A DNA stretch of 6,539 bases from Leucobacter sp. (GCA_031178565.1 JAPSIU010000162.1:1-6539), one strand, 5' to 3'. Shown: positions 1-5,924, counted from the first letter of the stretch. Numbers and translations: made by a program. The notes: generated by a model not told the origin, from the sequence alone.

Positions 1-82
1 AAGAAATACCGGTATGAATGGAACGTGAAGAAATTTGAGGCAACATTATTAAGACATTTATTAAAAACAACCAAATGTACAC

Positions 83-105
83 AAACTACCAATTGGATAG
101 TTTTT
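83..105 (+). terminator. Possible intrinsic terminator of an upstream gene
   Basis: AAACTACC (83-90) can pair with GG-A-TAGTTT (95-103) around an AATT loop, with one bulged A at 97. The descending arm runs into TTTTT at 101-105. A stem ending in a U-run fits a Rho-independent terminator for a gene entering from the left, but the stem is AU-rich and weak and the upstream gene is not visible. Confidence 0.3.
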
Positions 106-108
106 GAG

Positions 109-130
109 CGGCCTCACGGCTCTGAGGCCG
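109..130. repeat. Perfect 8-bp inverted repeat
   Basis: CGGCCTCA (109-116) and TGAGGCCG (123-130) are exact reverse complements around a 6-base spacer. The hairpin is GC-rich and lies exactly where the AT-rich edge gives way to GC-rich DNA. No T-run follows on either strand. It could be a U-less actinobacterial terminator paired with the hairpin just before it, or a structural remnant. Confidence 0.55.
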
Positions 131-183
131 CACTTTGCGCCCACCGAACGAGGGTGCGGCAAGGAACCCGAGCACCCGAAATT

Positions 184-201
184 TATCTTGATGTCGAGAT
201 A
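184..201. promoter_or_regulatory. 18-bp imperfect palindrome upstream of icd, likely operator
   Basis: TATCTTGATGTCGAGATA forms two 8-base arms around a TG centre with a single mismatched pair (T189/G196). This is the shape of a binding site for a dimeric transcription factor. It overlaps the expected -35 region of the candidate icd promoter, about 150 bases before the icd start. Which regulator binds it cannot be told from the sequence. It is unlike the LacI-type sites at 1687 and 4148, so it belongs to a different control circuit. Confidence 0.45.
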
Positions 202-222
202 GTCTGACTTCTCGGCTAGACT
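194..222 (+). promoter_or_regulatory. Weak candidate icd promoter
   Basis: TAGACT at 217-222 resembles a -10 hexamer. The hexamer 17 bases upstream is TCGAGA (194-199), a poor -35 match lying inside the palindrome at 184-201. A start near 229 would give a leader of about 120 bases. Only the -10 is persuasive. Confidence 0.25.
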
Positions 223-349
223 GGTTCGCGGCCCTAGAGGGTCCTGCACCGGGAGCGGCGTTCCGACCTCGATCCCGCGAGATGCAGCGCGCGGCGCTCA
301 TGACGTGCTGCGCGCCCCGAGCTCACACATCAAGACACTGGGAGAAGCG

Positions 350-1567
350 TTGGCGAAGATCAAGGTTGAAGGCACCGTCGTCGAACTCGACGGCGACGAG
401 ATGACCCGCATCATCTGGCAGTTCATCAAGGACCGCCTGATCCACCCGTACCTCGACGTCACGCTCGAGTACTACGATCTGGGCATCCAGCACCGCGACG
501 AGACCGAGGATCAGGTCACGATCGACGCCGCTCACGCGATCCAGAAGCACGGCGTCGGCGTGAAGTGCGCGACCATCACCCCCGACGAGGCCCGCGTCGA
601 GGAGTTCGGCCTCAAGAAGATGTACCGCAGCCCCAACGGCACGATCCGCAACATCCTCGGCGGCGTGATCTTCCGCGAGCCCATCATCATCTCCAACATC
701 CCGCGTCTCGTGCCGGGCTGGAACAAGCCGATCATCATCGGCCGCCACGCCTTCGGCGACCAGTACCGCGCCACCGACTTCCGGTTCCAGGGCGAGGGCA
801 CCCTCACGGTGGAGTTCACGCCGAAGGACGGCGGCGAGCCGCAGAAGTTCGAGGTCTTCCAGAGCCCCGGCGACGGCGTCGCCCAGGTGCAGTACAACCT
901 CGACGCGTCGATCCGCGACTTCGCGCGGGCCTCGCTCAACTACGGCCTCTCGCGCAACTATCCGGTCTACCTCTCCACGAAGAACACGATCCTGAAGGCC
1001 TACGACGGCCGGTTCAAGGACATCTTCCAGGAGATCTACGACACGGAGTTCAAGGAGCAGTTCGAGACTGCGGGCCTCACCTACGAGCACCGACTCATCG
1101 ACGACATGGTCGCGTCGGCCATGAAGTGGGAGGGCGGCTACGTCTGGGCCTGCAAGAACTACGACGGCGACGTGCAGTCGGACACGGTGGCCCAGGGCTT
1201 CGGCTCGCTCGGCCTCATGACCTCCGTGCTCGCCACGCCCGACGGCAAGGTCGTCGAGGCGGAGGCCGCGCACGGCACCGTCACGCGCCACTACCGCCAG
1301 CATCAGCAGGGCAAGCCGACCTCGACGAACCCGATCGCCTCGATCTTCGCGTGGACCCGTGGCCTCGCCCACCGCGGCAAGCTCGACGACAACCAGGAAC
1401 TCATCGAGTTCGCCCACACGCTCGAGGACGTCGTCATCAAGAGCGTCGAATCGGGCAAGATGACGAAGGACCTCGCGCTGCTCGTCGGCCCGGATCAGGG
1501 CTACCAGACGACCGAGGAGTTCCTCGCGACGATCGACGAGAACCTGCAGGCGCGGCTCGGGGCGTAA
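350..1567 (+). CDS. icd: NADP-dependent isocitrate dehydrogenase (homodimeric type)
   Basis: This enzyme oxidatively decarboxylates isocitrate to 2-oxoglutarate, making NADPH, in the cytoplasmic TCA cycle (EC 1.1.1.42). The protein is 405 residues, the usual length of the eukaryote-like dimeric class. I chose TTG at 350: GGGAGAAG (340-347) lies just upstream and the protein then begins MAKIKVEGTVVELDGDE, the normal family N-terminus; the in-frame GTG at 305 would add 15 unfamiliar residues. From this start the isocitrate residues S94, N96, R100, R109, R132 and Y139 have the same numbers as in human IDH1. K211, the metal ligands D251, D274 and D278, and R313/H314 of the NADP site are also present. 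The frame is intact. It is a single-gene unit followed by a strong hairpin and appears unrelated in function to the genes downstream. Confidence 0.97.
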   Translation: MAKIKVEGTVVELDGDEMTRIIWQFIKDRLIHPYLDVTLEYYDLGIQHRDETEDQVTIDAAHAIQKHGVGVKCATITPDEARVEEFGLKKMYRSPNGTIRNILGGVIFREPIIISNIPRLVPGWNKPIIIGRHAFGDQYRATDFRFQGEGTLTVEFTPKDGGEPQKFEVFQSPGDGVAQVQYNLDASIRDFARASLNYGLSRNYPVYLSTKNTILKAYDGRFKDIFQEIYDTEFKEQFETAGLTYEHRLIDDMVASAMKWEGGYVWACKNYDGDVQSDTVAQGFGSLGLMTSVLATPDGKVVEAEAAHGTVTRHYRQHQQGKPTSTNPIASIFAWTRGLAHRGKLDDNQELIEFAHTLEDVVIKSVESGKMTKDLALLVGPDQGYQTTEEFLATIDENLQARLGA

Positions 1568-1586
1568 GCCCGGGTCCTCCCGTCTG

Positions 1587-1643
1587 AACCCCCGTCGCTT
1601 CGTGCGGTATCCGTAGGGATGCCCCACCGAAGCGGCGGGGGTT
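1587..1643 (+). terminator. Long hairpin terminator after icd
   Basis: AACCCCCGTCGCTTCG (1587-1602) pairs with CGAAGCGGCGGGGGTT (1628-1643), 16 pairs with one T-G wobble. Inside it, GGTATCC (1606-1612) pairs with GGATGCC (1617-1623), again with one wobble, around a GTAG loop. The structure starts 19 bases after the icd stop. There is no proper U-tract, as is common for actinobacterial terminators. It probably insulates icd from the hydrolase gene. Confidence 0.75.
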
Positions 1644-1686
1644 CCTCCGTTGCGGGACGTCGCGCACGCGAGTCCGCGATCAGGTA

Positions 1687-1700
1687 CCAAAACGATTTGG
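1687..1700. promoter_or_regulatory. LacI-type operator before the NylB-like gene
   Basis: CCAAAACGATTTGG is a 14-bp near-palindrome with the central CG typical of LacI-family operators; only the sixth and ninth positions break the symmetry. It matches the site at 4148-4161 in 13 of 14 bases. It overlaps the candidate -35 hexamer, so bound repressor should block the promoter. The obvious candidate repressor is encoded at 3036-4061. Confidence 0.8.
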
Positions 1701-1726
1701 TTGTTCGGTGCGGATGTGGGTACGCT
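1697..1726 (+). promoter_or_regulatory. Candidate promoter of the NylB-like gene
   Basis: TTGGTT (1697-1702) and TACGCT (1721-1726) are separated by 18 bases. The -35 is built from the right half of the operator. The arrangement copies that of the transporter promoter at 4158-4186, which supports both calls. A start near 1733 gives a leader of about 110 bases, in which I see no riboswitch or leader peptide; the only dyad is CGAGATC/GATCTCG (1753-1759, 1796-1802). Confidence 0.5.
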
Positions 1727-1842
1727 GGCCCGAGCGCCGGTGATGCGGACCGCGAGATCATGGCCGCTCCTCCGCGCAACGATGCCCGGTGCGCGGATCT
1801 CGAGCCGGGTAGCGGATCGAATGATCGGAGAGAGGCATCATC

Positions 1843-3018
1843 GTGCGAGCAGAGTTGCGAACCGTCCCCCGTGTGCAGCGTAAGGCCCTCGGGATCGAGG
1901 ATCCGCCGACGCTCCGCACCTGGCAGGAGCCGGTGATCAACCGATGGGCGTTCCGGCACCTGGACGAGATCGTGCCCACCGCGACGATCTCGCACGTGCC
2001 GCTCTCAGAGCGACGAGTGTCCGTCGGCCTCGGTGCGGCAGCGGCCGTGCCCGAGTTGCGAGCGCGGCTCGAAGCGACGTTCACGGACGCCTTCGTGGTC
2101 GAGCGCGGCGGCGAGGTCGTCGCCGAGCACTACGCGCCGGGATTCGGTCCCGAGGATCGGCACCTGCTGATGAGCGTCTCCAAGTCCCTGTGCGGCATCG
2201 TCATCGGCACCCTCATCGACGAGGGCCTCCTGGATACCGGAGCGCGGACGGATCGCTACCTCCCCGAGCTCGGCGAGTCCGCCTTCGGGGACGCCACGGT
2301 GCGGCAGCTCCTCGATATGACCGCGGCGGTCGATTACTCGGAGGAGTACACGGATCCCGACTCCGAGGTGCAGACGCACGACCGCGCCGCCGGATGGCGC
2401 CCGAGGAGGGCGGGCGACCCCGCGGATGTCTACGAGTTCCTCACGACGCTCGGCCGCAGCCGTCCGCACGGCGAGCGCTTCCAGTACTGCTCGGCCGTGA
2501 CCGACGTGCTCGCGTGGCTCGCGGAGCGCGTCACGGACGAGCGCTACGCGGATGTGCTGTCCGAGCGGCTGTGGTCCCGGCTCGGCTGCGAGCGCGAGGC
2601 GAGGATCGGGGTCGACCTCGGCGGCTTCTCGTTCGCGAACGGGGGTGTCGCGTGCACCGCCCGCGACCTCGTGCGCGTCGGACGGTTGATGCTCGACGGC
2701 GGGACGGCGCTGGGGGAGCGTGTCGTATCGGAGGCCTGGGTGGCCGAGACCCTCGCGGGCGCCGACCCCGCGCTCTCCGCCGAGGCGCGCAAGCGCGAGG
2801 TCTTCCCGAACTTCTCGTACCGCAACCAGTGGTGGTCGGTGGGCGACGAGCGCGGCAGCGTGCACGCGGTCGGCATCCACGGTCAGTACATCTGGCTCGA
2901 CCCCGCGACCGACACGGTCATCGTGAAGTTCTCCTCCGAGCCGCTGCCGGTCTCCGCCGACAGCTCGCGGGCGAACGCGCGGATCTTCGCGGACGTGATC
3001 GCGGCCGTCGCGCGCTGA
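1843..3018 (+). CDS. nylB: NylB-like serine hydrolase (6-aminohexanoate-dimer hydrolase family)
   Basis: A 391-residue serine hydrolase of the class C beta-lactamase fold. The GTG start at 1843 has GGAGAGAGG (1827-1835) 7 bases upstream. From memory it is strikingly close to Arthrobacter NylB (392 residues): shared stretches include NRWAF, LLMSVSKSLCG, EVQTHDR, GDPAD, FQYCSA, TDVLAW, FANGGV, TARDL, QWW and GIHGQ. Catalytic residues are S111 and K114 (SVSK) and Y215; Y169 and W185 match substrate-site residues. D180 and N266 match the NylB residues Asp181 and Asn266, which are Gly and His in the poorly active paralogue NylB'. NylB hydrolyses linear 6-aminohexanoate dimers and also carboxyl esters. 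There is no signal peptide or membrane segment, so it should act in the cytoplasm. It sits behind a LacI-type operator shared with the peptide transporter at 4258. Its natural substrate is unknown; an esterase or D-peptidase-like role is the main alternative. Confidence 0.9.
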   Translation: MRAELRTVPRVQRKALGIEDPPTLRTWQEPVINRWAFRHLDEIVPTATISHVPLSERRVSVGLGAAAAVPELRARLEATFTDAFVVERGGEVVAEHYAPGFGPEDRHLLMSVSKSLCGIVIGTLIDEGLLDTGARTDRYLPELGESAFGDATVRQLLDMTAAVDYSEEYTDPDSEVQTHDRAAGWRPRRAGDPADVYEFLTTLGRSRPHGERFQYCSAVTDVLAWLAERVTDERYADVLSERLWSRLGCEREARIGVDLGGFSFANGGVACTARDLVRVGRLMLDGGTALGERVVSEAWVAETLAGADPALSAEARKREVFPNFSYRNQWWSVGDERGSVHAVGIHGQYIWLDPATDTVIVKFSSEPLPVSADSSRANARIFADVIAAVAR

Positions 3019-3022
3019 GCGG

Positions 3023-3041
3023 GTTCTAGCGTGTTCTAGCG
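3023..3041. repeat. Tandem GTTCTAGCG direct repeat between convergent genes
   Basis: GTTCTAGCG occurs at 3023-3031 and again at 3033-3041, a 10-base period. The second copy contains the stop codon of the regulator gene on the minus strand. CGCGCT (3011-3016) and AGCGCG (3038-3043) flank the region as a short inverted repeat. Only 17 bases separate the two stop codons. I see no good bidirectional terminator here, so the repeat may be a small local duplication. Confidence 0.55.
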
Positions 3042-4061
3042 CGACGTCGATTCGCGGACCTGGAGCACGACGTCGGGCGAGCGCAGGAGCGCCGGATCGA
3101 TGGCCCGCCGCTCGGCGAGGCAGGCCGCGACCTCGACCGCCTGCTGCGCGATCAGTTCGGGACGCAGGTCGAAGGCGGTGACGGTGGGGGAGAGCATCTG
3201 GTTCTGCAGAGATCCCGAGCCGGCCATGACGAGCAGGTCGGCGGGCACGGCGATCCCGCGACGGATCGCCGCCGCGGCCACACCGGAGGCGTGTCGCCCG
3301 GTGAGGCAGTGGAAGGCGTCGGGACGCGGCCCCCGGCCGGTGAAGAAGCGGTCGAGCACGATATCGCCGGCGTCCTCGCCCTGCGCCTCGGGCACGGTGA
3401 GGAGCAGGGGCTCCTGACCGAGCTCCTCGCACCACGCGGCGTATGCGGCCTGGCTGTCGAGGTTCCACACGTTGCGGTCGGTGCCGGTGACGAGCGCGAT
3501 GCGCCGGGCTCCCGCCGAGCGGAGATGCTCGAACGCCGCGCGGGCCTGCTCGACGGCCCGGGCCTCGATCGTGACGAAGGCGTCGCGCCGAGCCGGATCG
3601 GCCCCGACGGAGACGAAGGGGACCCGCTGCTGATCCAGGATGGTCAGGACGGGATCGTTCTCGAACGGCTCGGTCACGATGTAGGCGTCGGCGGCCCGGG
3701 CGCTGAGGGGGCTGTCGGGTTTCCCCGGATCGCCGACGAGCATGAGGCTGTAGCCGTGCTCCATCGCGACGAGCGACGCGGATCCGGCGGTCCGGAGGAA
3801 GTAGTCGACACCCTCGGGGATGAAGGAGTCGAGGGTCGTGAAGGGGCGGATGACGAGTGCGAGCGTGCCGAGCCGGGAGTTGCGCAGGCCGCGGGCGATG
3901 GCGCTCGGGCTGTAGCCGATCTGCTCGGCGACCGCGCGGATGCGCTCGACGGTCTCGCGCTTGACGACGCCCTTGCCGTTCAACGCGTGCGAGACCGTGG
4001 TCGGAGAGACGTTCGCCGCCGCCGCGACATCGCGGATCGTCGGTCGCCTGGAGCGCTGCAT
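3036..4061 (-). CDS. LacI-family transcriptional regulator
   Basis: A complete 341-residue LacI/GalR-type repressor. Residues 7-29 form the helix-turn-helix (PTIRDVAAAANVSPTTVSHA), with P20, T21 and H25 at the base-reading positions that are Y17, Q18 and R22 in E. coli LacI. Residues 51-63 form the hinge helix, with L59 at the minor-groove leucine position. From about 65 to the end is a periplasmic-binding-protein-like effector domain, closing with the typical LQVREST tail. The ATG at 4061 is preceded on its strand by GAGGGA directly adjacent, a close ribosome binding site. It is divergent from the transporter and convergent with the hydrolase, and sites of one sequence type precede both. I infer that it represses both units and perhaps itself. 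The inducer cannot be read from the sequence; a sugar is usual for the family, but the neighbouring genes point to an amide or peptide compound. Confidence 0.95.
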   Translation of the reverse strand: MQRSRRPTIRDVAAAANVSPTTVSHALNGKGVVKRETVERIRAVAEQIGYSPSAIARGLRNSRLGTLALVIRPFTTLDSFIPEGVDYFLRTAGSASLVAMEHGYSLMLVGDPGKPDSPLSARAADAYIVTEPFENDPVLTILDQQRVPFVSVGADPARRDAFVTIEARAVEQARAAFEHLRSAGARRIALVTGTDRNVWNLDSQAAYAAWCEELGQEPLLLTVPEAQGEDAGDIVLDRFFTGRGPRPDAFHCLTGRHASGVAAAAIRRGIAVPADLLVMAGSGSLQNQMLSPTVTAFDLRPELIAQQAVEVAACLAERRAIDPALLRSPDVVLQVRESTSR

Positions 4062-4092
4062 TCCCTCAGCCTAACCTGCCGGAAACGCGAAT

Positions 4093-4119
4093 CCCGCCGA
4101 TCCGGGAGGGACAGGCGGG
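4093..4119 (-). repeat. Short inverted repeat in the regulator leader
   Basis: CCCGCC (4093-4098) and GGCGGG (4114-4119) pair across a 15-base loop, 32 bases before the regulator start. CGCGAATC is also repeated directly at 4086-4093 and 4135-4142. I found no convincing promoter hexamers for the regulator on the minus strand, so its transcription start remains open. In GC-rich DNA both repeats could be chance. Confidence 0.35.
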
Positions 4120-4145
4120 CGATGAGAACGCGTGCGCGAATCGTT

Positions 4146-4177
4146 ACCCAAAACGATTTGTACAAACCGTTTTGGGT
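4146..4177. promoter_or_regulatory. Double LacI-type operator in the divergent control region
   Basis: A 32-bp inverted repeat centred on GTAC, with one mismatched pair (A4156/C4167). Each half is itself an operator: CCAAAACGATTTGT (4148-4161, plus) and CCAAAACGGTTTGT (4175 to 4162, minus). Each has the central CG of LacI sites, and their centres are 14 bp apart. The element covers the -35 and spacer of the transporter promoter. It lies 85 bases before the regulator start, so it may serve both directions. The left half matches the hydrolase operator at 1687 in 13 of 14 bases. Confidence 0.85.
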
Positions 4178-4186
4178 TGTTACGAT
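4158..4186 (+). promoter_or_regulatory. Candidate promoter of the transporter operon
   Basis: TTGTAC (4158-4163) and TACGAT (4181-4186) are separated by exactly 17 bases. The -35 lies on the dyad axis of the double operator, and the -10 starts 4 bases past its right end. A start near 4193 gives a leader of about 65 bases. Repressor bound to either half should exclude RNA polymerase. Confidence 0.6.
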
Positions 4187-4257
4187 CGCCACGGGTCTTC
4201 ATTCGGCACCCGCCGGAGATCAGGGATTCAAGGACGAATTTTCAACATGGAGGACAA

Positions 4258-5901
4258 GTGAAACTCCCACGGAAGACAGCGACCTCGGTCGCGATGCTCG
4301 CGATCGCGGCGATGGCACTCGGGGGCTGCGCCTCAGGCAGCCGCGGAGGCGGCGGAGACGCGGCGGGCGAGGAAGAACTGCTGACGACGACACCGGCAGC
4401 CGCCGGCGAGATCGACTACGCGAACTGGAACCTGCCCTACGGCGAGCCGGCGAGCATCGACCCGATCAAGGGCTTCAACTACCCCGAGAACCAGGTCACC
4501 GCGAACCTGTGCGACACGATCGTGCAGATGCAGCCCGACCTCAGCATCGCCCCCAACCTGGCGAGCGAGTGGGACGAGCAGGATCCCCAGACCTACGTCT
4601 TCACGATCCGCGACGACGTCACCTTCTGGGACGGCACGCCGATGACCATGAACGACGTGCTGTTCTCGGTGAACCGCAACCTCGATCCGGAAGAGGGCAG
4701 CTACTGGGCCGGCTCGGCCGCCAACATCGCCTCGGTGGAGCAGACCGGCGAGTGGGAGATGACCATCAAGCTGAAGGAGCCGGACGCGACCTTCGTCGAG
4801 ACGCTCGGCACCCCCGTCGGCGCGGTCGTGCAGCAGAAGCAGCGCGAGGAGGCCGGGCAGGACTACGGCAACCCCGGCGCCGGCGTGATGTGCACGGGGC
4901 CGTTCAAGGTCAAGGAGTGGAAGCAGGGCCAGTCGATCCTGCTCGAGCGCAACGACGACTACTGGAACGCCGACCGCAAGGCGAAGGCCAAGGAGTTCGA
5001 GATCGACTTCGTCGTCGACCCGACGGCGATCGGCAACAGCCTCTCGACCGGTGAGATCAAGGGCGGGTACGACGTTCCGCTCGCCGCGATGACCCAGCTC
5101 TCGAGCAGCACGTCGGGTCAGCTGTACGCGGGCAAGGGCATGCAGCTCATGGGGATCATCGCGCAGGGCGAGGGGCCCTTCTCCGATCCCATCGTGCGCC
5201 GCGCCATCACCCGCGCCACCGATCGCCAGGCCATCGCCGACACCGTCTACGAGGGCACGGCGGTCCCGGCGCGCTCGATCGTCCCCGAGCTCAACTGGGA
5301 GCCCACCCCGGAGGTCGAGGAGCTGCGGGCCGAGCGCCTGCCCGACCTGAGCTTCGACATCGAGGCTGCGAAGGAGCTGCTCGCCGAGTCCGACGCGGAT
5401 CTCTCGCAGACGATCAAGATCGCCTACCCGAGCGAGCGGTCGTTCTACGCCGACATCATCAACGAGCTCGCCAACGGAGCGAAGGAGCTCGGGCTCACCC
5501 TCGAGCCCGCCGGCGTGCCGAGTGCCCAGTTCGGCGCCTTCTTCACCGACCCGGAGGCGCGCAAGGGGTACGACGGATTCGTGACCGTCAACTACCCGTC
5601 GAGCCCGTCGCCGATCAACTACATCTCGGGCATCGCCGGTACCGGCGGAGACCAGAACTTCAACGGATTCAGCGATCCCGAGGTCGACGCCGCCATCGAG
5701 GCCGCGAGGACCGAGGCCGATCCCGAGAAGCGGGCGGAGCTCTCGGTCGAGGCCGAGGGGCTCATGATGGAGCACATGCCCTGGGTGCCGGTGACGCAGC
5801 TCAACGCGCGCCTGTTCATGGACAACACGGTCACCGGGGTTCCCGCGTCGTTCGTGTACCTGAACTACCCGTGGGCCGCGGACCTCGGCGCTGCCGAGTG
5901 A
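4258..5901 (+). CDS. ABC transporter solute-binding lipoprotein, family 5 (peptide/nickel type)
   Basis: The extracellular substrate receptor of an oligopeptide-type ABC importer, 547 residues, a normal family length. I chose GTG at 4258 because GGAGG (4249-4253) precedes it and the protein then starts with a lipoprotein signal: basic MKLPRK, a hydrophobic stretch (11-21) and the lipobox LGGC with the lipidated C24. The open frame extends further upstream but would run through the operator and promoter. A Gly-rich linker (about 30-34) leads into the SBP_bac_5 domain. Signatures include YVFTIRDDVTFWDGTP (113-128), NDVLFSVNR (132-140) and CTGPFKVKEW (212-221). C85 and C212 might form a disulfide. 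A DppB-type permease follows after 29 bases, so this is the first gene of an operon under the double operator at 4146. Family 5 also includes nickel, opine and sugar-oligomer receptors. The hydrolase sharing its control suggests a short amide or peptide ligand, but this is inference. Confidence 0.93.
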   Translation: MKLPRKTATSVAMLAIAAMALGGCASGSRGGGGDAAGEEELLTTTPAAAGEIDYANWNLPYGEPASIDPIKGFNYPENQVTANLCDTIVQMQPDLSIAPNLASEWDEQDPQTYVFTIRDDVTFWDGTPMTMNDVLFSVNRNLDPEEGSYWAGSAANIASVEQTGEWEMTIKLKEPDATFVETLGTPVGAVVQQKQREEAGQDYGNPGAGVMCTGPFKVKEWKQGQSILLERNDDYWNADRKAKAKEFEIDFVVDPTAIGNSLSTGEIKGGYDVPLAAMTQLSSSTSGQLYAGKGMQLMGIIAQGEGPFSDPIVRRAITRATDRQAIADTVYEGTAVPARSIVPELNWEPTPEVEELRAERLPDLSFDIEAAKELLAESDADLSQTIKIAYPSERSFYADIINELANGAKELGLTLEPAGVPSAQFGAFFTDPEARKGYDGFVTVNYPSSPSPINYISGIAGTGGDQNFNGFSDPEVDAAIEAARTEADPEKRAELSVEAEGLMMEHMPWVPVTQLNARLFMDNTVTGVPASFVYLNYPWAADLGAAE

Positions 5902-5914
5902 CCGCCGCGGAGTA

Positions 5915-5924
5915 AGGGGAGGGG
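5915..5924 (+). promoter_or_regulatory. Strong ribosome binding site of the permease gene
   Basis: AGGGGAGGGG ends 6 bases before the ATG at 5931. It fixes the permease start and implies independent translation initiation on the shared mRNA. No terminator lies in the 29-base gap after the binding-protein gene. Confidence 0.75.

Larger units (their letters stand above)
1..349. other. Non-coding stretch upstream of icd with an AT-rich edge
   Basis: I see no convincing gene here. The first ~105 bases are about 30% G+C by hand count (31 of 105), while the rest of the window is clearly GC-rich. Two small open frames cross this boundary (25-207 plus and 61-249 minus), but neither encodes anything recognisable and both span the composition switch, so I treat them as chance. 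A perfect 10-bp palindrome, ATACCGGTAT, lies at 6-15. From about 223 to 349 the sequence would be the icd leader, including a possible 8-bp stem (284-291 with 304-311, one G-U pair). The AT-rich edge could be the end of an acquired segment or an ordinary AT-rich spacer; the window is too short on this side to tell. Confidence 0.6.

Noticed and set aside
25..207. Small 60-residue open frame in the AT-rich edge
   Set aside because: No recognisable protein, it crosses the composition boundary and both hairpins, and it ends inside the palindrome upstream of icd.
282..404. Possible short leader peptide beginning ATG at 282 and overlapping the icd start
   Set aside because: No good ribosome binding site, and the Arg/Ser-rich product in a different frame from icd looks like chance.
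323..1690. Long 455-residue minus-strand open frame opposite icd
   Set aside because: It is a GC-bias shadow of icd with low-complexity Arg/Val/Leu/Asp composition and no family features.
1644..1842. Riboswitch or attenuator in the hydrolase leader
   Set aside because: Only a 7-bp dyad with a 36-base loop is visible; no known aptamer pattern or leader peptide is evident, and the operator already explains regulation.
2005..3468. Long minus-strand open frame across the hydrolase and part of the regulator
   Set aside because: Arg/Ala/Gly-rich shadow overlapping two well-identified genes.
4132..4257. N-terminal extension of the binding lipoprotein
   Set aside because: It would translate the operator and promoter and would bury the lipoprotein signal; the GTG at 4258 has a good ribosome binding site.
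3291..5054. Long plus-strand open frame across the regulator, the control region and the binding-protein gene
   Set aside because: It runs through the operator and promoter and encodes low-complexity Arg/Gly/Asp-rich sequence; a shadow frame.
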